Shown: in pieces, positions 10,201 to 20,571 of the stretch
How the letters are laid out: each line of letters opens with the position of its first letter
Position numbering within the stretch: position 1 is the first letter of the stretch
Position numbers and translations under genes: made by a program
Notes under the pieces: generated by a model
Database searches by the model: none
What the model saw: the letters and a program-made list of their open reading frames with translations, nothing else
What the model was told of the DNA's origin: nothing
Assembly: GCA_020161435.1 (NCBI GenBank)
Contig: JAIUNV010000002.1
Location: 744,001-808,000, forward strand
Source of the DNA: Bacteroidota bacterium
Lineage (GTDB): Bacteria; Bacteroidota; Bacteroidia; Chitinophagales; Chitinophagaceae
Direction of reading: 5' to 3'
Length of the DNA stretch: 64,000 bases

Positions 10201-13200
10201 TTTCCAAAACCACGTACATAACCATCAGCCATACGAAATAAGGCACCGCATTATTTTGCACAACGGCACAGTAAAACACATCAATGCCAGTGCCATTACC
10301 AATTACAATCTGGAAACGGGGAAGCCATTGTACACCATTGGTATAATGACTGATGTAACCAAACAAGTACTTACAGAAAAGGCTCTCGTAGAGGCAAAAG
10401 AAAAAGCAGAAGCCCGGGAGTTAATACTGAAACAAGTACAAAAGATTGGCTTATCTGGCCACTGGGAGCATAACCACATTAGCAATTACATTACCTGGTC
10501 GGAAGATGTATTCAATATTTTTGGACTTGATGCAAGCGGTGAAGCACTATCATACGAAGATTTTTTCAAAGCACTGCCTACAGAAGATGCAATACGGGTA
10601 GACAAAGTGTACCAGCAACACCTGAAAGAAAAAACGCCTTTCGATATTATTCATCGCATAATAACCCCCAGCGGAGAAATTAAATATGTACAACAACGCT
10701 GTCAAACATTTTATGATGAGGCCGGTAAAGCCATTAAGTCAATAGGTGCAGTTGCCGATATTACAGAAGCACAAAAAGCCACTGCTGAAATACAAGCGCA
10801 GAAAGACTACATTCAATCTTTGCTGGAGGCTATACCTTATTTGCTGTTTGCGTTGGATGAAAACGATTGTTTTACCACTTTTAAATCAGCACGTGAAGAC
10901 AACCTGATGCTGCCGCCTGAAGCATTCATAGGCAAAAATTATAAAGATGTTTTACCCGAATATTTAGCCCGTGAATTTGAGCCGATGCTTGCACATGTTC
11001 GCAATGGAGAGCAAACCGACTCCTGGCAGTATAGCATCACACTTGGAGGTGAGGTAAAGCACTTTGAAGCCAAGCTTCAGCTCATGCATAACAACAGTGT
11101 ACTCATTCTTTCCAGAGATGTAACCACTCAGAAAAAAACAGCATTGCTGTTAGAAGAAAGCGAACAAAAATACAAGTTGGTTTTTGAGGCTATATCAGTA
11201 GGATTGGTTGCAATGGATGACAAAGGAAGCGTTTTGCTCATCAACAAGGCAATGACCAAGCTTACAGGCTACATACATGCCGAAATACCTGGCATTGAAG
11301 ACTGGTGGCGAATAGCTTACCCCGACGAAGCATACCGAAAACACATAAGGACGGCATGGGAAACAGCTTTGCAACAAGCCGTTTCTACACAAACCAAAAT
11401 GCCACCATTCGAGGCAACTATTTATTGCAAAAACGGAAGTTCCAGATTTTTTGAAATTGGGTTTGAACAGGCTGGAAACATCAGCCTCATTTCATATAAT
11501 GATATACACGAAAGAAAGATAGCGCAGCTCGAACTGGCAGCCAGTGAAAACCGTTTCCGCCAAATAGCTGAAACAGTAGAAGAAGTATTTTGGCTAAGAT
11601 CGGCCGACATCAAAGAATTATTATACATCAATCCAGCTTACGAAAAAGTTTTTGGCCGAAGCATAGAAGAATTGTACAAGGAGGAAAAGTTCATTTTAAA
11701 AGCCATACATCCGGATGATGCTGCAATAGTAATTTCAGGCTATCATGAGTATTTACAATCGTTTCAGTTCGATATGGAATACCGGATTGTATTGCCTACC
11801 GGCGAAGTACGTTGGATAAGAAACAAATCGCTTCCGGTAAAAGATAACGAGGGAAACATTGTAGCTCATGCTGGTATTGCAGAAGATATCACAGAAAGAA
11901 AATCTGCCATAATACGCTTGCAAGAGCAGGAAGCATTTCAGCATTTACTCGTGATGCTGGCTACAGAATTTATTAACTCTCCTACCAATCAGTTTGATGA
12001 GCTAATGAACAGCATGTTGGAAAAAGTAGGCAGAGCTACCAACACAGACCGTGTGTATATTTTTGAAAACGACGATGTTCTTAAAACTTCCAGCAATACT
12101 TATGAATGGTGTGCAGAAGGCATTTCGAAAGAAAAAAACAATTTACAACATCAGTCATACGAACTATTTTCTGATATTTTGAATGCCCATAAGGCAGGCA
12201 AAGTATATCATATTCCAGATATTGAATCTATCAAACAAAACCTTGTTTATTACAATCACCTTCGGGCACAAAATATAAAGTCATTAGTAATATTCCCGCT
12301 AATACATAATACTAACCTGATTGGCTTTATTGGTTTTGACGCAGTAAAAGAGGCCCGCACATTTACAGAAACAGAAATACAACTACTGCAGGTACTGGCA
12401 GAAATTGTAACCAATGGTATGCTGCGCAAAAAAGCAGAAACACTCCTTCGGGAAAATGAAACCCGACTGGTGGAACTCACTTCGCAAAGCCGCACCATTG
12501 CCTGGGAAACCGATACAGATGGCAAGTACACATACGTTAGTAATGTAGTATCCCTTGTGCTCGGATATACGCCCGACGAACTAATTGGTAAAATGCATTA
12601 CTGCGATTTGCATCCTGAAAAAAACAGAGCTCATTTTATTGAAACCACTCAAAAGATTTTACATAGCAACGCTTCCTTTCATGAGTATGAACACAAAGCG
12701 GTACATAAAAACGGGCAGCTTGTGTGGCTGGCTACATCCGGAATGCCCATCACCAACGAAGCAGGTGAATTAATCGGTTTCAGAGGTGGCGATACAGATA
12801 TTACGAACAGAAAAACCATGGAACTGGCCGTGGTAAAAAGCGAAGCCAGCTATCGTTTACTAGCCGAAAACTCGACCGACGTTATCTGGATTTATGACAT
12901 TGGAAAACATGCATTGAAATATGTAAGCCCGAGTTGCATTGAATTACATGGATATACAGTAGCAGAAACCTTGCGTCTACCCATCGAAGATACGATGACA
13001 GCATCGTCTTATTCTCTGGTGATGCAAATAATCAAGGAAAACATTGAGTTGTACCAAAGCACTGGCAGCATACCACGGTCACAAATGCTGGAACTACAGC
13101 AGTACCACAAAAATGGCACTATAGTTTGGGTGGAAACAGTAGCCAAACTGCAACTGAATGCAGACAATGAACTGGAAGTATTAGGCGTAAGCAGAAATAT

Positions 13201-15016
13201 TACCGAAAGGAAAAAAGCTGAACTCGAAAAACAAGTTTCGCAAGAAGCATTGAAAGAAAGTGAATCGAGGTTAGAAGCCATTATCGAAACAACTTCTGAT
13301 AATATTTGGTCTGTCAATAACCAATATGAAATACTCTACATCAATGCTGTATTTCGTGATGCATTCGAAAAAAGCTTTGGCGTAAGGTTGCAAAAAGGAG
13401 ACAATATTCTCACCAAGCTACCCACGCAGCTTAAAGCTATGTGGCAGGCACACTACGACTATGTGTTGCAAAACAAAAGCCGCAACAGTTTTGAGGAGCA
13501 ATACGAATTTCCAACTGGCCAAATGTGGGTAGAAGTAACCATGTTTCCGATTATAGCCAATGACGAAGCAGTAGGCGTGTCCTGCTTTGGCAAAGACATC
13601 ACCACACAGAAAATATCTGAACTTGCTTTGGCGGAAAGTGAGCAAAGGTTCAGGTCAATGTTCAATGATAACGCTTCAATTATGTTGTTGATTGATGTAG
13701 ATACTTACAACATTATCGACATTAACCCGGCTGCAGAAAAGTTTTACGGATGGACAGCAGAAAATTTTAAACAGTTAAAGATTACTGATATTTGTCTTCA
13801 CCCCGAAAAAGCTAAACACAGCATTCAAACTGCATGCGCAGAAAAGAATGTACGATTCGAAATAGTGCATCGCCTGAGCAATGGAACACTTTGCGAAATG
13901 GAAGTTTTCGGCAGCCTGCTCAGCATCAATGGCAAATTGATTATACACGAAATCATTCATGACGTTTCTGCAAAAAAAAGAGCAGAAGCCGATTTGATAG
14001 AAAAGAACAAACAACTCAATTTATTAATTCAAAGCATACCCGGTGTTGTGTTTAATTGCTACAACAATGAAGACAACAGAATGAATTTCATCAACGATTA
14101 CATTCAGGAGATAACCGGATACACTGCAGCAGAAATTAATAATAACAACACCATCCATTACCGCATGCTCATTCATCCGGAAGATATTCCGAAGTTTGAT
14201 ATTGCTGTTGAAGACGCCTATGCTCACAAGAGCATGTACAACTTTAGCTACCGCTTACTCAATAAAGATGGCAGCTACAGGTGGGTATACGAAATTGGCG
14301 AATTTCAATCTTACGAAGGACCATCGAAAGACAAAAGAATTGATGGCATCATCTTCGATATTACCAACAGAATTACCAACGAAGAAATGAAGCTGAGTGC
14401 TGCATACGATGCAGCCGAAGCAGAACGCACCCGTATATCACACGAAATACACGATGGCATACAGCAAACGCTGGTAGCCAGTAAGCTCATGATATCTTCC
14501 ATCAGAAAAGATATTGATCAATTGGGTGGCAGATTGCTGGAGAAATACAACAATGGAATAGACTTGCTCGATCAGGGAATAACAGAGGCAAGAAGCATTG
14601 CCCATTCGCTTATGCCCAAGCAGGTAAATGAGTATGGTTATGTAGTGGCTGTAGAACATTTAATAGCCAACCTCGATAAGAAAATTGAGGTTGAATTCAA
14701 TCATCCTGACCTCATGCTGAACGATGGAAAGTTTGGCACCAACCTGTTTAGAATTACTCAGGAAGCCATCAACAATATTATCAAGCATGCGGCTGCTACA
14801 AAAATTATCATCACCCTTTCGGAAGCTGGCAACCGATTAATACTAACGATTCAAGACAATGGCGTTGGCTTTGATAAACGCCAAATTAATTCGCCGGAAA
14901 ATGGCATTGGCCTGCAAATAATGGCCAGCAGGGCAGCCGTACTCAATGCCTACTTTGATGTAGCCACTGCGCCAGGTATTGGCACCACTATTATTGTGGA
15001 TGTACCTTATGAATAA
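7271..15016 (+). CDS. giant multi-PAS/GAF sensor histidine kinase (NarX/HisKA_3 type)
   Basis: A 2581-residue protein with no signal peptide or membrane segment, so cytosolic. I count about 17 PAS units, starting near residues 17, 133, 271, 394, 522, 656, 784, 921, 1057, 1180, 1300, 1428, then a GAF domain (1558-1730), then PAS at 1731, 1860, 2000, 2126 and 2251. Most end in the DIT.RK/DVT.QK exit motif and are joined by short coiled linkers. The kinase core follows: ERTRISHEIHDGIQQ with the likely phospho-His at 2394, the N box QEAINNIIKHA near 2500, the D box DNGVGF and G box GIGLQIM, ending in the usual VDVPYE. The core is of the NarX/DesK (HisKA_3) class, which pairs with LuxR-type response regulators; none is next to it. 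Several PAS units resemble one another (see findings). Start ATG at 7271. The ligand or signal cannot be told from sequence. Confidence 0.93.
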   Translation: MANQQASAAAIANLLKQLQVSLERIGDACLALNSQLHCIFANESAAMLLGQSKADLMGQSMDIATLPFFTPEVLDLYREAYRTQQQQLLEVPAPQSAQWHVHRIYPDAQGLSVFIETLSGYEQTNKARNEACDNMQRLMDGLPLGMLLADIETRQFVYANQAICQMFGYSPTEFEKLSPIHLHPDYETERVIAAFEGMLEGNTTRLHNLDSVHKNGSIFTVEIDAVLVMYKGRQCISGLFKDVTEQKRLRLLEQQAKAQITASELLMRQAQEVANMGSWEILHADYSIKWSDATYRIFEVDPSIFTPTHHSFMQLVYEEDVPLLDTAFANHIEQRSDFNIVFRIITAHNKLKYVHEKCKTEYDAHGKPLRTVGVVLDITKQKLTELSLKKERQKYQALIEHAPVGIVAIGKEDDLFFTNQKFTQITGYETTDFDSLNDWWQQAYPDESARATAQKKWKQIFTQSRAKKSSANPIESAIVCKDGSSKYVEVGYVYTGEYQLMTLVDITQRKVAEETLAANEAKFRKIAEQMTDVVWIGDLNYKASYVSPSVEKIYGLTVEDFFTTPLEKRFPQHSIDIFKKVHQTLIAELQANAALQSREVTIEIEAFKKDGTPIWIRSSTKILCDENLQPVGIMGVSGDITDRKKAEIALTQSEARYRTLFEGSPVGIVLTNSQNEILLGNSSFTSLTGYDYDDVKNPETWWQQAYPDARYRSVISKEWLKSIEIANTTNCPITSFEALITCKDGKARYFQLGYMPGDDFNIISFTDVHDLRVAQQAIARASENLQNLMSSMPQGVGILDMHSQKYLYVNASLCKMLGYTATELTQLTPLNLHPDYKHDRVVEVIERLENGSEEAPLLFDTITKAGNMLQVEISPLFVEYNGEKAIAGVFTDVTEKIQASRALQLAKDKAEENELLLKQAQHIALMGSWTLDYVQDQLQWSDSIFEILGLIPDSVTPTYKLYQSFVHPDDKQLLDDAFQNHVHNHQPYEIRHRIILHNGTVKHINASAITNYNLETGKPLYTIGIMTDVTKQVLTEKALVEAKEKAEARELILKQVQKIGLSGHWEHNHISNYITWSEDVFNIFGLDASGEALSYEDFFKALPTEDAIRVDKVYQQHLKEKTPFDIIHRIITPSGEIKYVQQRCQTFYDEAGKAIKSIGAVADITEAQKATAEIQAQKDYIQSLLEAIPYLLFALDENDCFTTFKSAREDNLMLPPEAFIGKNYKDVLPEYLAREFEPMLAHVRNGEQTDSWQYSITLGGEVKHFEAKLQLMHNNSVLILSRDVTTQKKTALLLEESEQKYKLVFEAISVGLVAMDDKGSVLLINKAMTKLTGYIHAEIPGIEDWWRIAYPDEAYRKHIRTAWETALQQAVSTQTKMPPFEATIYCKNGSSRFFEIGFEQAGNISLISYNDIHERKIAQLELAASENRFRQIAETVEEVFWLRSADIKELLYINPAYEKVFGRSIEELYKEEKFILKAIHPDDAAIVISGYHEYLQSFQFDMEYRIVLPTGEVRWIRNKSLPVKDNEGNIVAHAGIAEDITERKSAIIRLQEQEAFQHLLVMLATEFINSPTNQFDELMNSMLEKVGRATNTDRVYIFENDDVLKTSSNTYEWCAEGISKEKNNLQHQSYELFSDILNAHKAGKVYHIPDIESIKQNLVYYNHLRAQNIKSLVIFPLIHNTNLIGFIGFDAVKEARTFTETEIQLLQVLAEIVTNGMLRKKAETLLRENETRLVELTSQSRTIAWETDTDGKYTYVSNVVSLVLGYTPDELIGKMHYCDLHPEKNRAHFIETTQKILHSNASFHEYEHKAVHKNGQLVWLATSGMPITNEAGELIGFRGGDTDITNRKTMELAVVKSEASYRLLAENSTDVIWIYDIGKHALKYVSPSCIELHGYTVAETLRLPIEDTMTASSYSLVMQIIKENIELYQSTGSIPRSQMLELQQYHKNGTIVWVETVAKLQLNADNELEVLGVSRNITERKKAELEKQVSQEALKESESRLEAIIETTSDNIWSVNNQYEILYINAVFRDAFEKSFGVRLQKGDNILTKLPTQLKAMWQAHYDYVLQNKSRNSFEEQYEFPTGQMWVEVTMFPIIANDEAVGVSCFGKDITTQKISELALAESEQRFRSMFNDNASIMLLIDVDTYNIIDINPAAEKFYGWTAENFKQLKITDICLHPEKAKHSIQTACAEKNVRFEIVHRLSNGTLCEMEVFGSLLSINGKLIIHEIIHDVSAKKRAEADLIEKNKQLNLLIQSIPGVVFNCYNNEDNRMNFINDYIQEITGYTAAEINNNNTIHYRMLIHPEDIPKFDIAVEDAYAHKSMYNFSYRLLNKDGSYRWVYEIGEFQSYEGPSKDKRIDGIIFDITNRITNEEMKLSAAYDAAEAERTRISHEIHDGIQQTLVASKLMISSIRKDIDQLGGRLLEKYNNGIDLLDQGITEARSIAHSLMPKQVNEYGYVVAVEHLIANLDKKIEVEFNHPDLMLNDGKFGTNLFRITQEAINNIIKHAAATKIIITLSEAGNRLILTIQDNGVGFDKRQINSPENGIGLQIMASRAAVLNAYFDVATAPGIGTTIIVDVPYE

Positions 15017-15032
15017 AACCGATACTTCATCA

Positions 15033-15070
15033 AAAACACTAAGGGAAGCAAATGCTTCCCTTAGTGTTTT
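15033..15070. terminator. bidirectional terminator
   Basis: Perfect 18-bp arms (AAAACACTAAGGGAAGCA and its complement) with a 2-nt loop, ending in A and T runs on either side. It sits between the convergent PAS kinase and propeller genes and can stop both. Confidence 0.9.
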
Positions 15071-15087
15071 CATTTCAATACTGTGTA

Positions 15088-18000
15088 CTAATTTGGAATA
15101 ACTACCGCTGGCAAACCTGCTTGCTGATACAACTTGTTGAAGGCTGTTATTTCATTGGCCAGCATTTGCTGCATGGCTGCTTTTTGCTTTTCCCAAATTG
15201 CATGCATGGCATCAAACTGCTCCTTTTGTCCTTTGGTTACATAAGGAATATTGGCATCCATTTCTCCACGCAGGAAAATGTAGTCGGCAGAAAGTTTGTT
15301 TACGAAATTGATGATATCATCATTGGATTGAGCCTTGTTCTGTACCAGTTCATCTTCCCAGAGCTGTAGCTTTTTCACAATGGATTGTCCTTGCTCATAC
15401 AATGTTTTCTGTGCGGCATTTTTCGCCAACCGATCATTGATGCCTGCAACCTGCTGCCGCACTTTCCGCATGTTCAGCACCGACTGATGAATATCGTTGA
15501 TATCATCTTCCACTTTCTTTTGCCATTGTTGCTGCTCGACATACTCAGCTTTGCTGGCTGTAATTTTTGGATGAGGCAATACACGTACTTGGGTCGTAGC
15601 TTCTTTGCTACCCATACGCAACCGCAGCAAATACGCACCTGGCGCCACTTTGCGTCCCTGATAACTGCCTTCGATGAATACTCTTGGCACACCCTTCAGG
15701 GTTGGATAACGAAGGTCCCATACAAAACGGTGCAACCCTTTGCTGGCAGGCAATACAGGATCTGCATCGGGCCCGCCGGGGAATGATACAAACTCCGCAT
15801 CAGCTTTGGAAGAATAAGTACGAACTACTTTACCGATGTCATCAATCACGTCGAGGTATAAAGTGGCTGAATCTGCCACATCTTCGGATAATTGATAATA
15901 CACCACTACGCCACTCGCAGCATTCACACCAGCAGAAAGTGTAGCGGCTCCAATTTCCTTAGCCGCCGGATCATACTCTCCATCGAGCATACTGCCAGAG
16001 CTGGTGCGTATTACATCGTTGGGTTTGTAAATGGCAAAGCTATTGGCAGACTCACGTCCTTTGTATTGACGCAACATATGCAAATCATCCAACACCCAAA
16101 AAGAACGGCCCATGGTGGCAGCAATGAGATTGTTTTGATGAATCCGCAAATCTGTAACTGGCGTAACGGGTAATCCCAATTGCAGCTGCTGCCAGTTGGC
16201 ACCATCATTCCATGAAACATACAAACCCGTTTCGGTGCCGGCAAACAACAAACCTTTGCGAGTGTCGTCTTCCCGAATCACTCTGGTGTAAGCACCATCA
16301 GGAATGCCGTTTACGATTTTCGTCCATGTTGTACCATAATCATTCGACTTGTACAAAATAGGCTGCTTGCTATTGAACTTGAAGGTAGTAGCAGCAATGT
16401 ATACAGTCGCCTTATCGTGTGGCGATACTTCAATACTATTGATGAGGCACTCTTCCAAATTGGCAGGTGTAACGTTCTTCCAGTTTATGCCGCCATCTTT
16501 GGTGAGCTGTACAAAACCATCATCACTTCCTGTGTACATCACGCCTTTCTCATGCTTCGATTCTGAAACATAAGCAATGGTGCCATAGTTTTCGCCACCT
16601 GCACCTTCGTTGGTAAATGGCGTACCACTCATGCCCTGCTTGCTTTTATCGTTGCGGGTAAGATCGGGTGATACTGCTGCCCATGTTTTACCGCCATCGC
16701 TGGTTTTAAACAACACATTACCGGCATGATAAAAAGTGTTGGCTTCGTGCATGCTGTATATAATGGGGGCATTCCAGTTGAAGCGATACTTCATGTCTTT
16801 GGGCATGAGTGCCTGATATTGGATTGGTGCTACCATCACACCTTTCCCTTCTTTGGCATCTGTGTCAAGCAGCTCGATAGTGCCCTGATAACTACCCCCC
16901 ATTACCCAGCGTGGATTGTTGGGATCGAAAGCCAGAAAAGCACTTTCACCACCGGCACTGTAGGTCCATTCTCTTTCGCTGATGCTCCAACCTGCGGGGT
17001 TGCTGCTCATAATTTTTACGCTGGTATTGTCTTGCTGGCCGGCATAAATATGATACGGCCACTGGTTATCTACATTGATGCGATAAAACTGTGCAGTAGG
17101 CTGATTGCTTTGCGTACTCCAGTTACCACCTGCATTGAATGTAACCGCTGCACCACCATCATTGGCGATGATTTGGTTTTGGTTGTTGGCGGGGTTAATC
17201 CATAGCTGATGATAATCGCCATGCGTACCGCGAATGTTGGTCCATGTTTTACCCGCATCTACCGATTTCAAACCGGGTGAATTCAATACATACACCGTGT
17301 TCTCGTTTTGCGGATCAGCAAACACTTCTACATAGTACCAAGCCCGTTGTGTAAGGAGGTGATCTTTGCTGGCCTGAAAAAATGAAGCGCCGGCATCGTT
17401 GCTGATGTACAATCCACCTTGCTCTTTGTCCCAGTCACTTTCAATCAGGGCATACACTTTATTGGGGTTGGCCCTGGAAATACTCACACTCATTTTACCC
17501 AATTGCTTGGGAATGCCTTGTTCAATTTTATCCCAGGTTTCGCCGCCATCTACACTCTTGTACAAGCCACTGCCTTTGCCCCCACTGCGTACTTCCCATG
17601 GATAGCGCTGATGATCCCACATGGCGGCATATAACACTCTTGGATTGCTGACGTCAATATCCAAATCGGCACAGCCGGTGCTATTGTCAACAAACAACAC
17701 TTGCTTCCAGGTAGCGCCGCCATCTACAGATTTGTATACCCCCCGCTCCGGATTTGGGCCATACAAATTGCCCTGCGCTGCAACATATACTATATCAGGA
17801 TTGCTGGGGTGAATGCGTATCCAGCTGATTTGCTCGGTTGCTTTCAAACCAACATGCTTCCAGGTTTTGCCAGCATCAGTGCTTTTGTACACACCATCGC
17901 CGTAGCTGGTCATTACACCACGGGGTGCATGCTCTCCCATACCCACGTATAGTACATTTATGTCGCTTTCGCTTACAGCTACTGCACCAACAGATCCTGT

Positions 18001-18306
18001 GTTGAAATAGCCGTCAGAAATATTGAACCAGGTTTGCCCGGCATTTTCTGTTTTCCAAACACCGCCACCAGTTGTACCCATATAGTATACCAGTGGGTTG
18101 CCTTTTACGCCTGTGGCAGTAACAGACCGGCCACCACGAAATGGCCCGATGCTGCGAAACTTCACAGACCGCAAATCTTCAGCAGCATTTTCAAAAAGAT
18201 TAGCAGCAGGTTGCGTAGCCGTTGTTGATTTTGCTGTTTTCTTCTGTGCTTGAGCCATGGTACCCGTAAGCAAGCACAAAAGCAATACATAAGTCAGTTG
18301 TTTCAT
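15088..18306 (-). CDS. secreted BNR/VPS10-type beta-propeller protein
   Basis: 1072 residues from the ATG at 18306; the frame opens earlier at 18336 but the signal peptide [21 protein letters not shown] sets the start. Many Asp-box turns of the form S-x-D-x-G-x-T-W are present (for example [48 protein letters not shown]), marking two stacked seven- or ten-bladed propellers over residues about 50-720, as in sortilin/VPS10 and BNR-repeat proteins. The last about 300 residues form a beta-sandwich followed by a helical tail. Such proteins are abundant in Bacteroidota and often labelled glycosyl hydrolase, but no catalytic activity is shown. Probably exported to the periplasm or outside. The gene stands alone. 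Confidence 0.88.
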   Translation of the reverse strand: MKQLTYVLLLCLLTGTMAQAQKKTAKSTTATQPAANLFENAAEDLRSVKFRSIGPFRGGRSVTATGVKGNPLVYYMGTTGGGVWKTENAGQTWFNISDGYFNTGSVGAVAVSESDINVLYVGMGEHAPRGVMTSYGDGVYKSTDAGKTWKHVGLKATEQISWIRIHPSNPDIVYVAAQGNLYGPNPERGVYKSVDGGATWKQVLFVDNSTGCADLDIDVSNPRVLYAAMWDHQRYPWEVRSGGKGSGLYKSVDGGETWDKIEQGIPKQLGKMSVSISRANPNKVYALIESDWDKEQGGLYISNDAGASFFQASKDHLLTQRAWYYVEVFADPQNENTVYVLNSPGLKSVDAGKTWTNIRGTHGDYHQLWINPANNQNQIIANDGGAAVTFNAGGNWSTQSNQPTAQFYRINVDNQWPYHIYAGQQDNTSVKIMSSNPAGWSISEREWTYSAGGESAFLAFDPNNPRWVMGGSYQGTIELLDTDAKEGKGVMVAPIQYQALMPKDMKYRFNWNAPIIYSMHEANTFYHAGNVLFKTSDGGKTWAAVSPDLTRNDKSKQGMSGTPFTNEGAGGENYGTIAYVSESKHEKGVMYTGSDDGFVQLTKDGGINWKNVTPANLEECLINSIEVSPHDKATVYIAATTFKFNSKQPILYKSNDYGTTWTKIVNGIPDGAYTRVIREDDTRKGLLFAGTETGLYVSWNDGANWQQLQLGLPVTPVTDLRIHQNNLIAATMGRSFWVLDDLHMLRQYKGRESANSFAIYKPNDVIRTSSGSMLDGEYDPAAKEIGAATLSAGVNAASGVVVYYQLSEDVADSATLYLDVIDDIGKVVRTYSSKADAEFVSFPGGPDADPVLPASKGLHRFVWDLRYPTLKGVPRVFIEGSYQGRKVAPGAYLLRLRMGSKEATTQVRVLPHPKITASKAEYVEQQQWQKKVEDDINDIHQSVLNMRKVRQQVAGINDRLAKNAAQKTLYEQGQSIVKKLQLWEDELVQNKAQSNDDIINFVNKLSADYIFLRGEMDANIPYVTKGQKEQFDAMHAIWEKQKAAMQQMLANEITAFNKLYQQAGLPAVVIPN

Positions 18307-18360
18307 ACAATGAATTAAATAAAAGTAGATGAGCAAAATAGAGATTAATAATACGACGTC

Positions 18361-19164
18361 TTATTGCAAGGATTTCAGCACTTGTAGTAATAATGGAAAA
18401 GCAGGCTCTGCCATCGTGCCGTGGTCGAAACCTTCGAGCTCAAACAGCTGCACCTGCTTGTGGCCTACCAATTGCAACATTCGCCACAGGTACGCATTTT
18501 CTTCGTAGCGGCCCAATAGCTCTTTGTTACGGTCGCCGGTGATGAGGGTAATGGGTGGTGCATTGGGCCGCACATGATATAACGGCGCCATGGCATCAAC
18601 AGTGGGTTGCTTCTCAGCAATGCCGTTTTCTTTTCGGATGGTAAAATGGGTAATGGCCTGCCCGCTGAAAGGCACCAACGCAGCAATGCTGTCCGCATCC
18701 ACGTCATGCACCTGTAAATACTTTTTATCCAGCGTTATCATCATGCCCAAGTAACCTCCTGCCGAGTGACCACTCACCACAATCTTTTTTGAGCTGCCAC
18801 CAAAGCGACTGATGTTTTTATATACCCATGCTACTGCAGCAGCAGCATCTTCAATATATGCAGGTGATTGTACCTTGGGTGATAATCGATAGCCAACACC
18901 TACCACTATGTAACCCTTTTCCTGCAAGGCTTTGGGCAATTCCTTTTTGCCGCCGGTAATGCCACCACCATGAAACCACACAACGGTAGCTACCTCTTTT
19001 TTACCCACGGGATAATATACATCAAGTACACATTGCGATGCCTGGTAAGCATCCTGCTTTGTGTCTTCTGGATAATAGGACAGATTAGCTACTGTATGAT
19101 AATTGGATTGTGCAAAGGCGGAAAAACTGCAACACAACAACAACCAGAAACAAATATTTTTCAT
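18361..19164 (-). CDS. secreted alpha/beta hydrolase (esterase/lipase-like)
   Basis: 267 residues from the ATG at 19164; the start is fixed by the signal peptide MKNICFWLLLCCSFSAFAQ. Family marks are the oxyanion-hole motif WFHGGGITGG near residue 70, the nucleophile elbow GHSAGG near 140, and a C-terminal FDHGT for the catalytic His, with the acid in LITGDRN. This is the BD-FAE/hormone-sensitive-lipase-like group, which hydrolyses small esters. Substrate unknown. It lies 98 bp downstream of icd but a terminator separates them. Confidence 0.85.
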   Translation of the reverse strand: MKNICFWLLLCCSFSAFAQSNYHTVANLSYYPEDTKQDAYQASQCVLDVYYPVGKKEVATVVWFHGGGITGGKKELPKALQEKGYIVVGVGYRLSPKVQSPAYIEDAAAAVAWVYKNISRFGGSSKKIVVSGHSAGGYLGMMITLDKKYLQVHDVDADSIAALVPFSGQAITHFTIRKENGIAEKQPTVDAMAPLYHVRPNAPPITLITGDRNKELLGRYEENAYLWRMLQLVGHKQVQLFELEGFDHGTMAEPAFPLLLQVLKSLQ

Positions 19165-19196
19165 GCACTGAAAATACAACCAGTGGCCACCTGTAC

Positions 19197-19237
19197 AAAA
19201 AAAAGAAACGGCCCGCACCGTTTGGTACAGACCGTTT
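19197..19237 (-). terminator. probable terminator of icd
   Basis: On the minus strand AAACGG...CCGTTT arms with a 20-nt loop are followed by C and eight T, 25 nt after the icd stop. The stem is short but the U-tract is strong. Confidence 0.55.
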
Positions 19238-19261
19238 ACAAATAATGATTGTTGCAATAAA

Positions 19262-20494
19262 TTAAGCACCCAGTTTGGCTTGCAGGTTGCTGTCAATGGC
19301 ATCGAGGAACTCTTCTGTATACAGATAGTGTTCGCCATGACTTACTTTATTGCCATGGATACATACAGCAAGGTCCTTGGTCATTTTGCCGCTTTCAACG
19401 GTTTCAATACACACAGCTTCGAGTGCATTGGCAAAGTTAATAAGGGCATCGTTGCCATCGAGCTTACCACGGAAAGCCAAACCACGTGTCCACGCAAATA
19501 TGCTGGCGATGGGGTTAGTGCTGGTAGGCTTACCTTTTTGGTGTTCGCGGTAGTGGCGGGTTACGGTACCGTGTGCCGCTTCTGCTTCCATGGTTTTGCC
19601 ATCAGGCGTAACCAATACAGAAGTCATGAGACCGAGTGAGCCGAAACCTTGTGCTACCGTATCGCTTTGTACGTCGCCGTCGTAGTTTTTACAAGCCCAT
19701 ACAAAGTTGCCATTCCACTTCAGGGCGCTGGCTACCATGTCATCAATGAGGCGGTGCTCGTAAGTGATGCCGGCTGCTTCAAACTGCGCTTTGAATTCGT
19801 TGTCGTAAATCTCCTGGAAGATGTCTTTGAAACGGCCATCATATTTTTTCAGGATGGTGTTTTTAGTACTCATGTACAAGGGCCAGCCTTTTTGCAAGCT
19901 CATGTTCATACAGCTGCGGGCAAAGCCTTTAATGCTTTCATCCACATTGTACATGCTCATAGCTACGCCGGGGCCTTTGAACTGGAACACTTCATGCTCA
20001 ATCACCTGACCATCTTCACCTTCAAACTTCACAGTGAGCTTGCCTTTACCGGGCACTACAAAATCGGCAGCACGGTACTGATCGCCAAATGCATGACGGC
20101 CAACAATAATTGGTGCATCCCAGGTGGTAACGAGGCGGGGAATATTGTTGATCACGATGGGCTCACGAAATACAGTGCCGTCCAGAATGTTGCGGATGGT
20201 ACCATTGGGGCTCTTCCACATTTGCTTCAGGTTAAACTCCTTCACACGGGCCTCATCGGGGGTAATGGTAGCACACTTAATACCCACACCATATTCTTTG
20301 ATGGCGTTGGCGGCATCCACTGTTACCTGATCGTTGGTTTGGTCGCGGTACTCCACGCCCAGGTCATAGTATTTAATGTCGAGGTCGAGGTAAGGAAGAA
20401 TCAGTTTGTCTTTGATGAACTTCCAGATAATGCGTGTCATTTCGTCGCCATCGAGTTCTACCACAGGATTGGCTACTTTAATTTTTGCTGCCAT
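19262..20494 (-). CDS. icd: NADP-dependent isocitrate dehydrogenase, eukaryotic-type dimer
   Basis: 410 residues, full length. Oxidatively decarboxylates isocitrate to 2-oxoglutarate in the TCA cycle, producing NADPH. The N-terminus [19 protein letters not shown], the KSPNGTIRN substrate loop with its serine, the metal site in [10 protein letters not shown] and [10 protein letters not shown], and [10 protein letters not shown] identify subfamily II (human IDH1-like), not the E. coli type. Single gene with its own terminator. Confidence 0.96.
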   Translation of the reverse strand: MAAKIKVANPVVELDGDEMTRIIWKFIKDKLILPYLDLDIKYYDLGVEYRDQTNDQVTVDAANAIKEYGVGIKCATITPDEARVKEFNLKQMWKSPNGTIRNILDGTVFREPIVINNIPRLVTTWDAPIIVGRHAFGDQYRAADFVVPGKGKLTVKFEGEDGQVIEHEVFQFKGPGVAMSMYNVDESIKGFARSCMNMSLQKGWPLYMSTKNTILKKYDGRFKDIFQEIYDNEFKAQFEAAGITYEHRLIDDMVASALKWNGNFVWACKNYDGDVQSDTVAQGFGSLGLMTSVLVTPDGKTMEAEAAHGTVTRHYREHQKGKPTSTNPIASIFAWTRGLAFRGKLDGNDALINFANALEAVCIETVESGKMTKDLAVCIHGNKVSHGEHYLYTEEFLDAIDSNLQAKLGA

Positions 20495-20571
20495 AGCTGA
20501 ATAAACTTTTTGTAGGTTCTACTCGTAATTCAGATTGATTTGTTATTTCAACCTGCATTACATTTTTTTCA

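Noticed and set aside
15088..18306. Propeller protein as a true sialidase or glycosyl hydrolase
   Set aside because: Asp boxes alone do not show catalysis; no sialidase Arg triad or nucleophile Tyr/Glu pattern could be recognised.
19649..20500. 283-codon open frame opposite icd
   Set aside because: Antisense shadow of icd; no domain or signal features.
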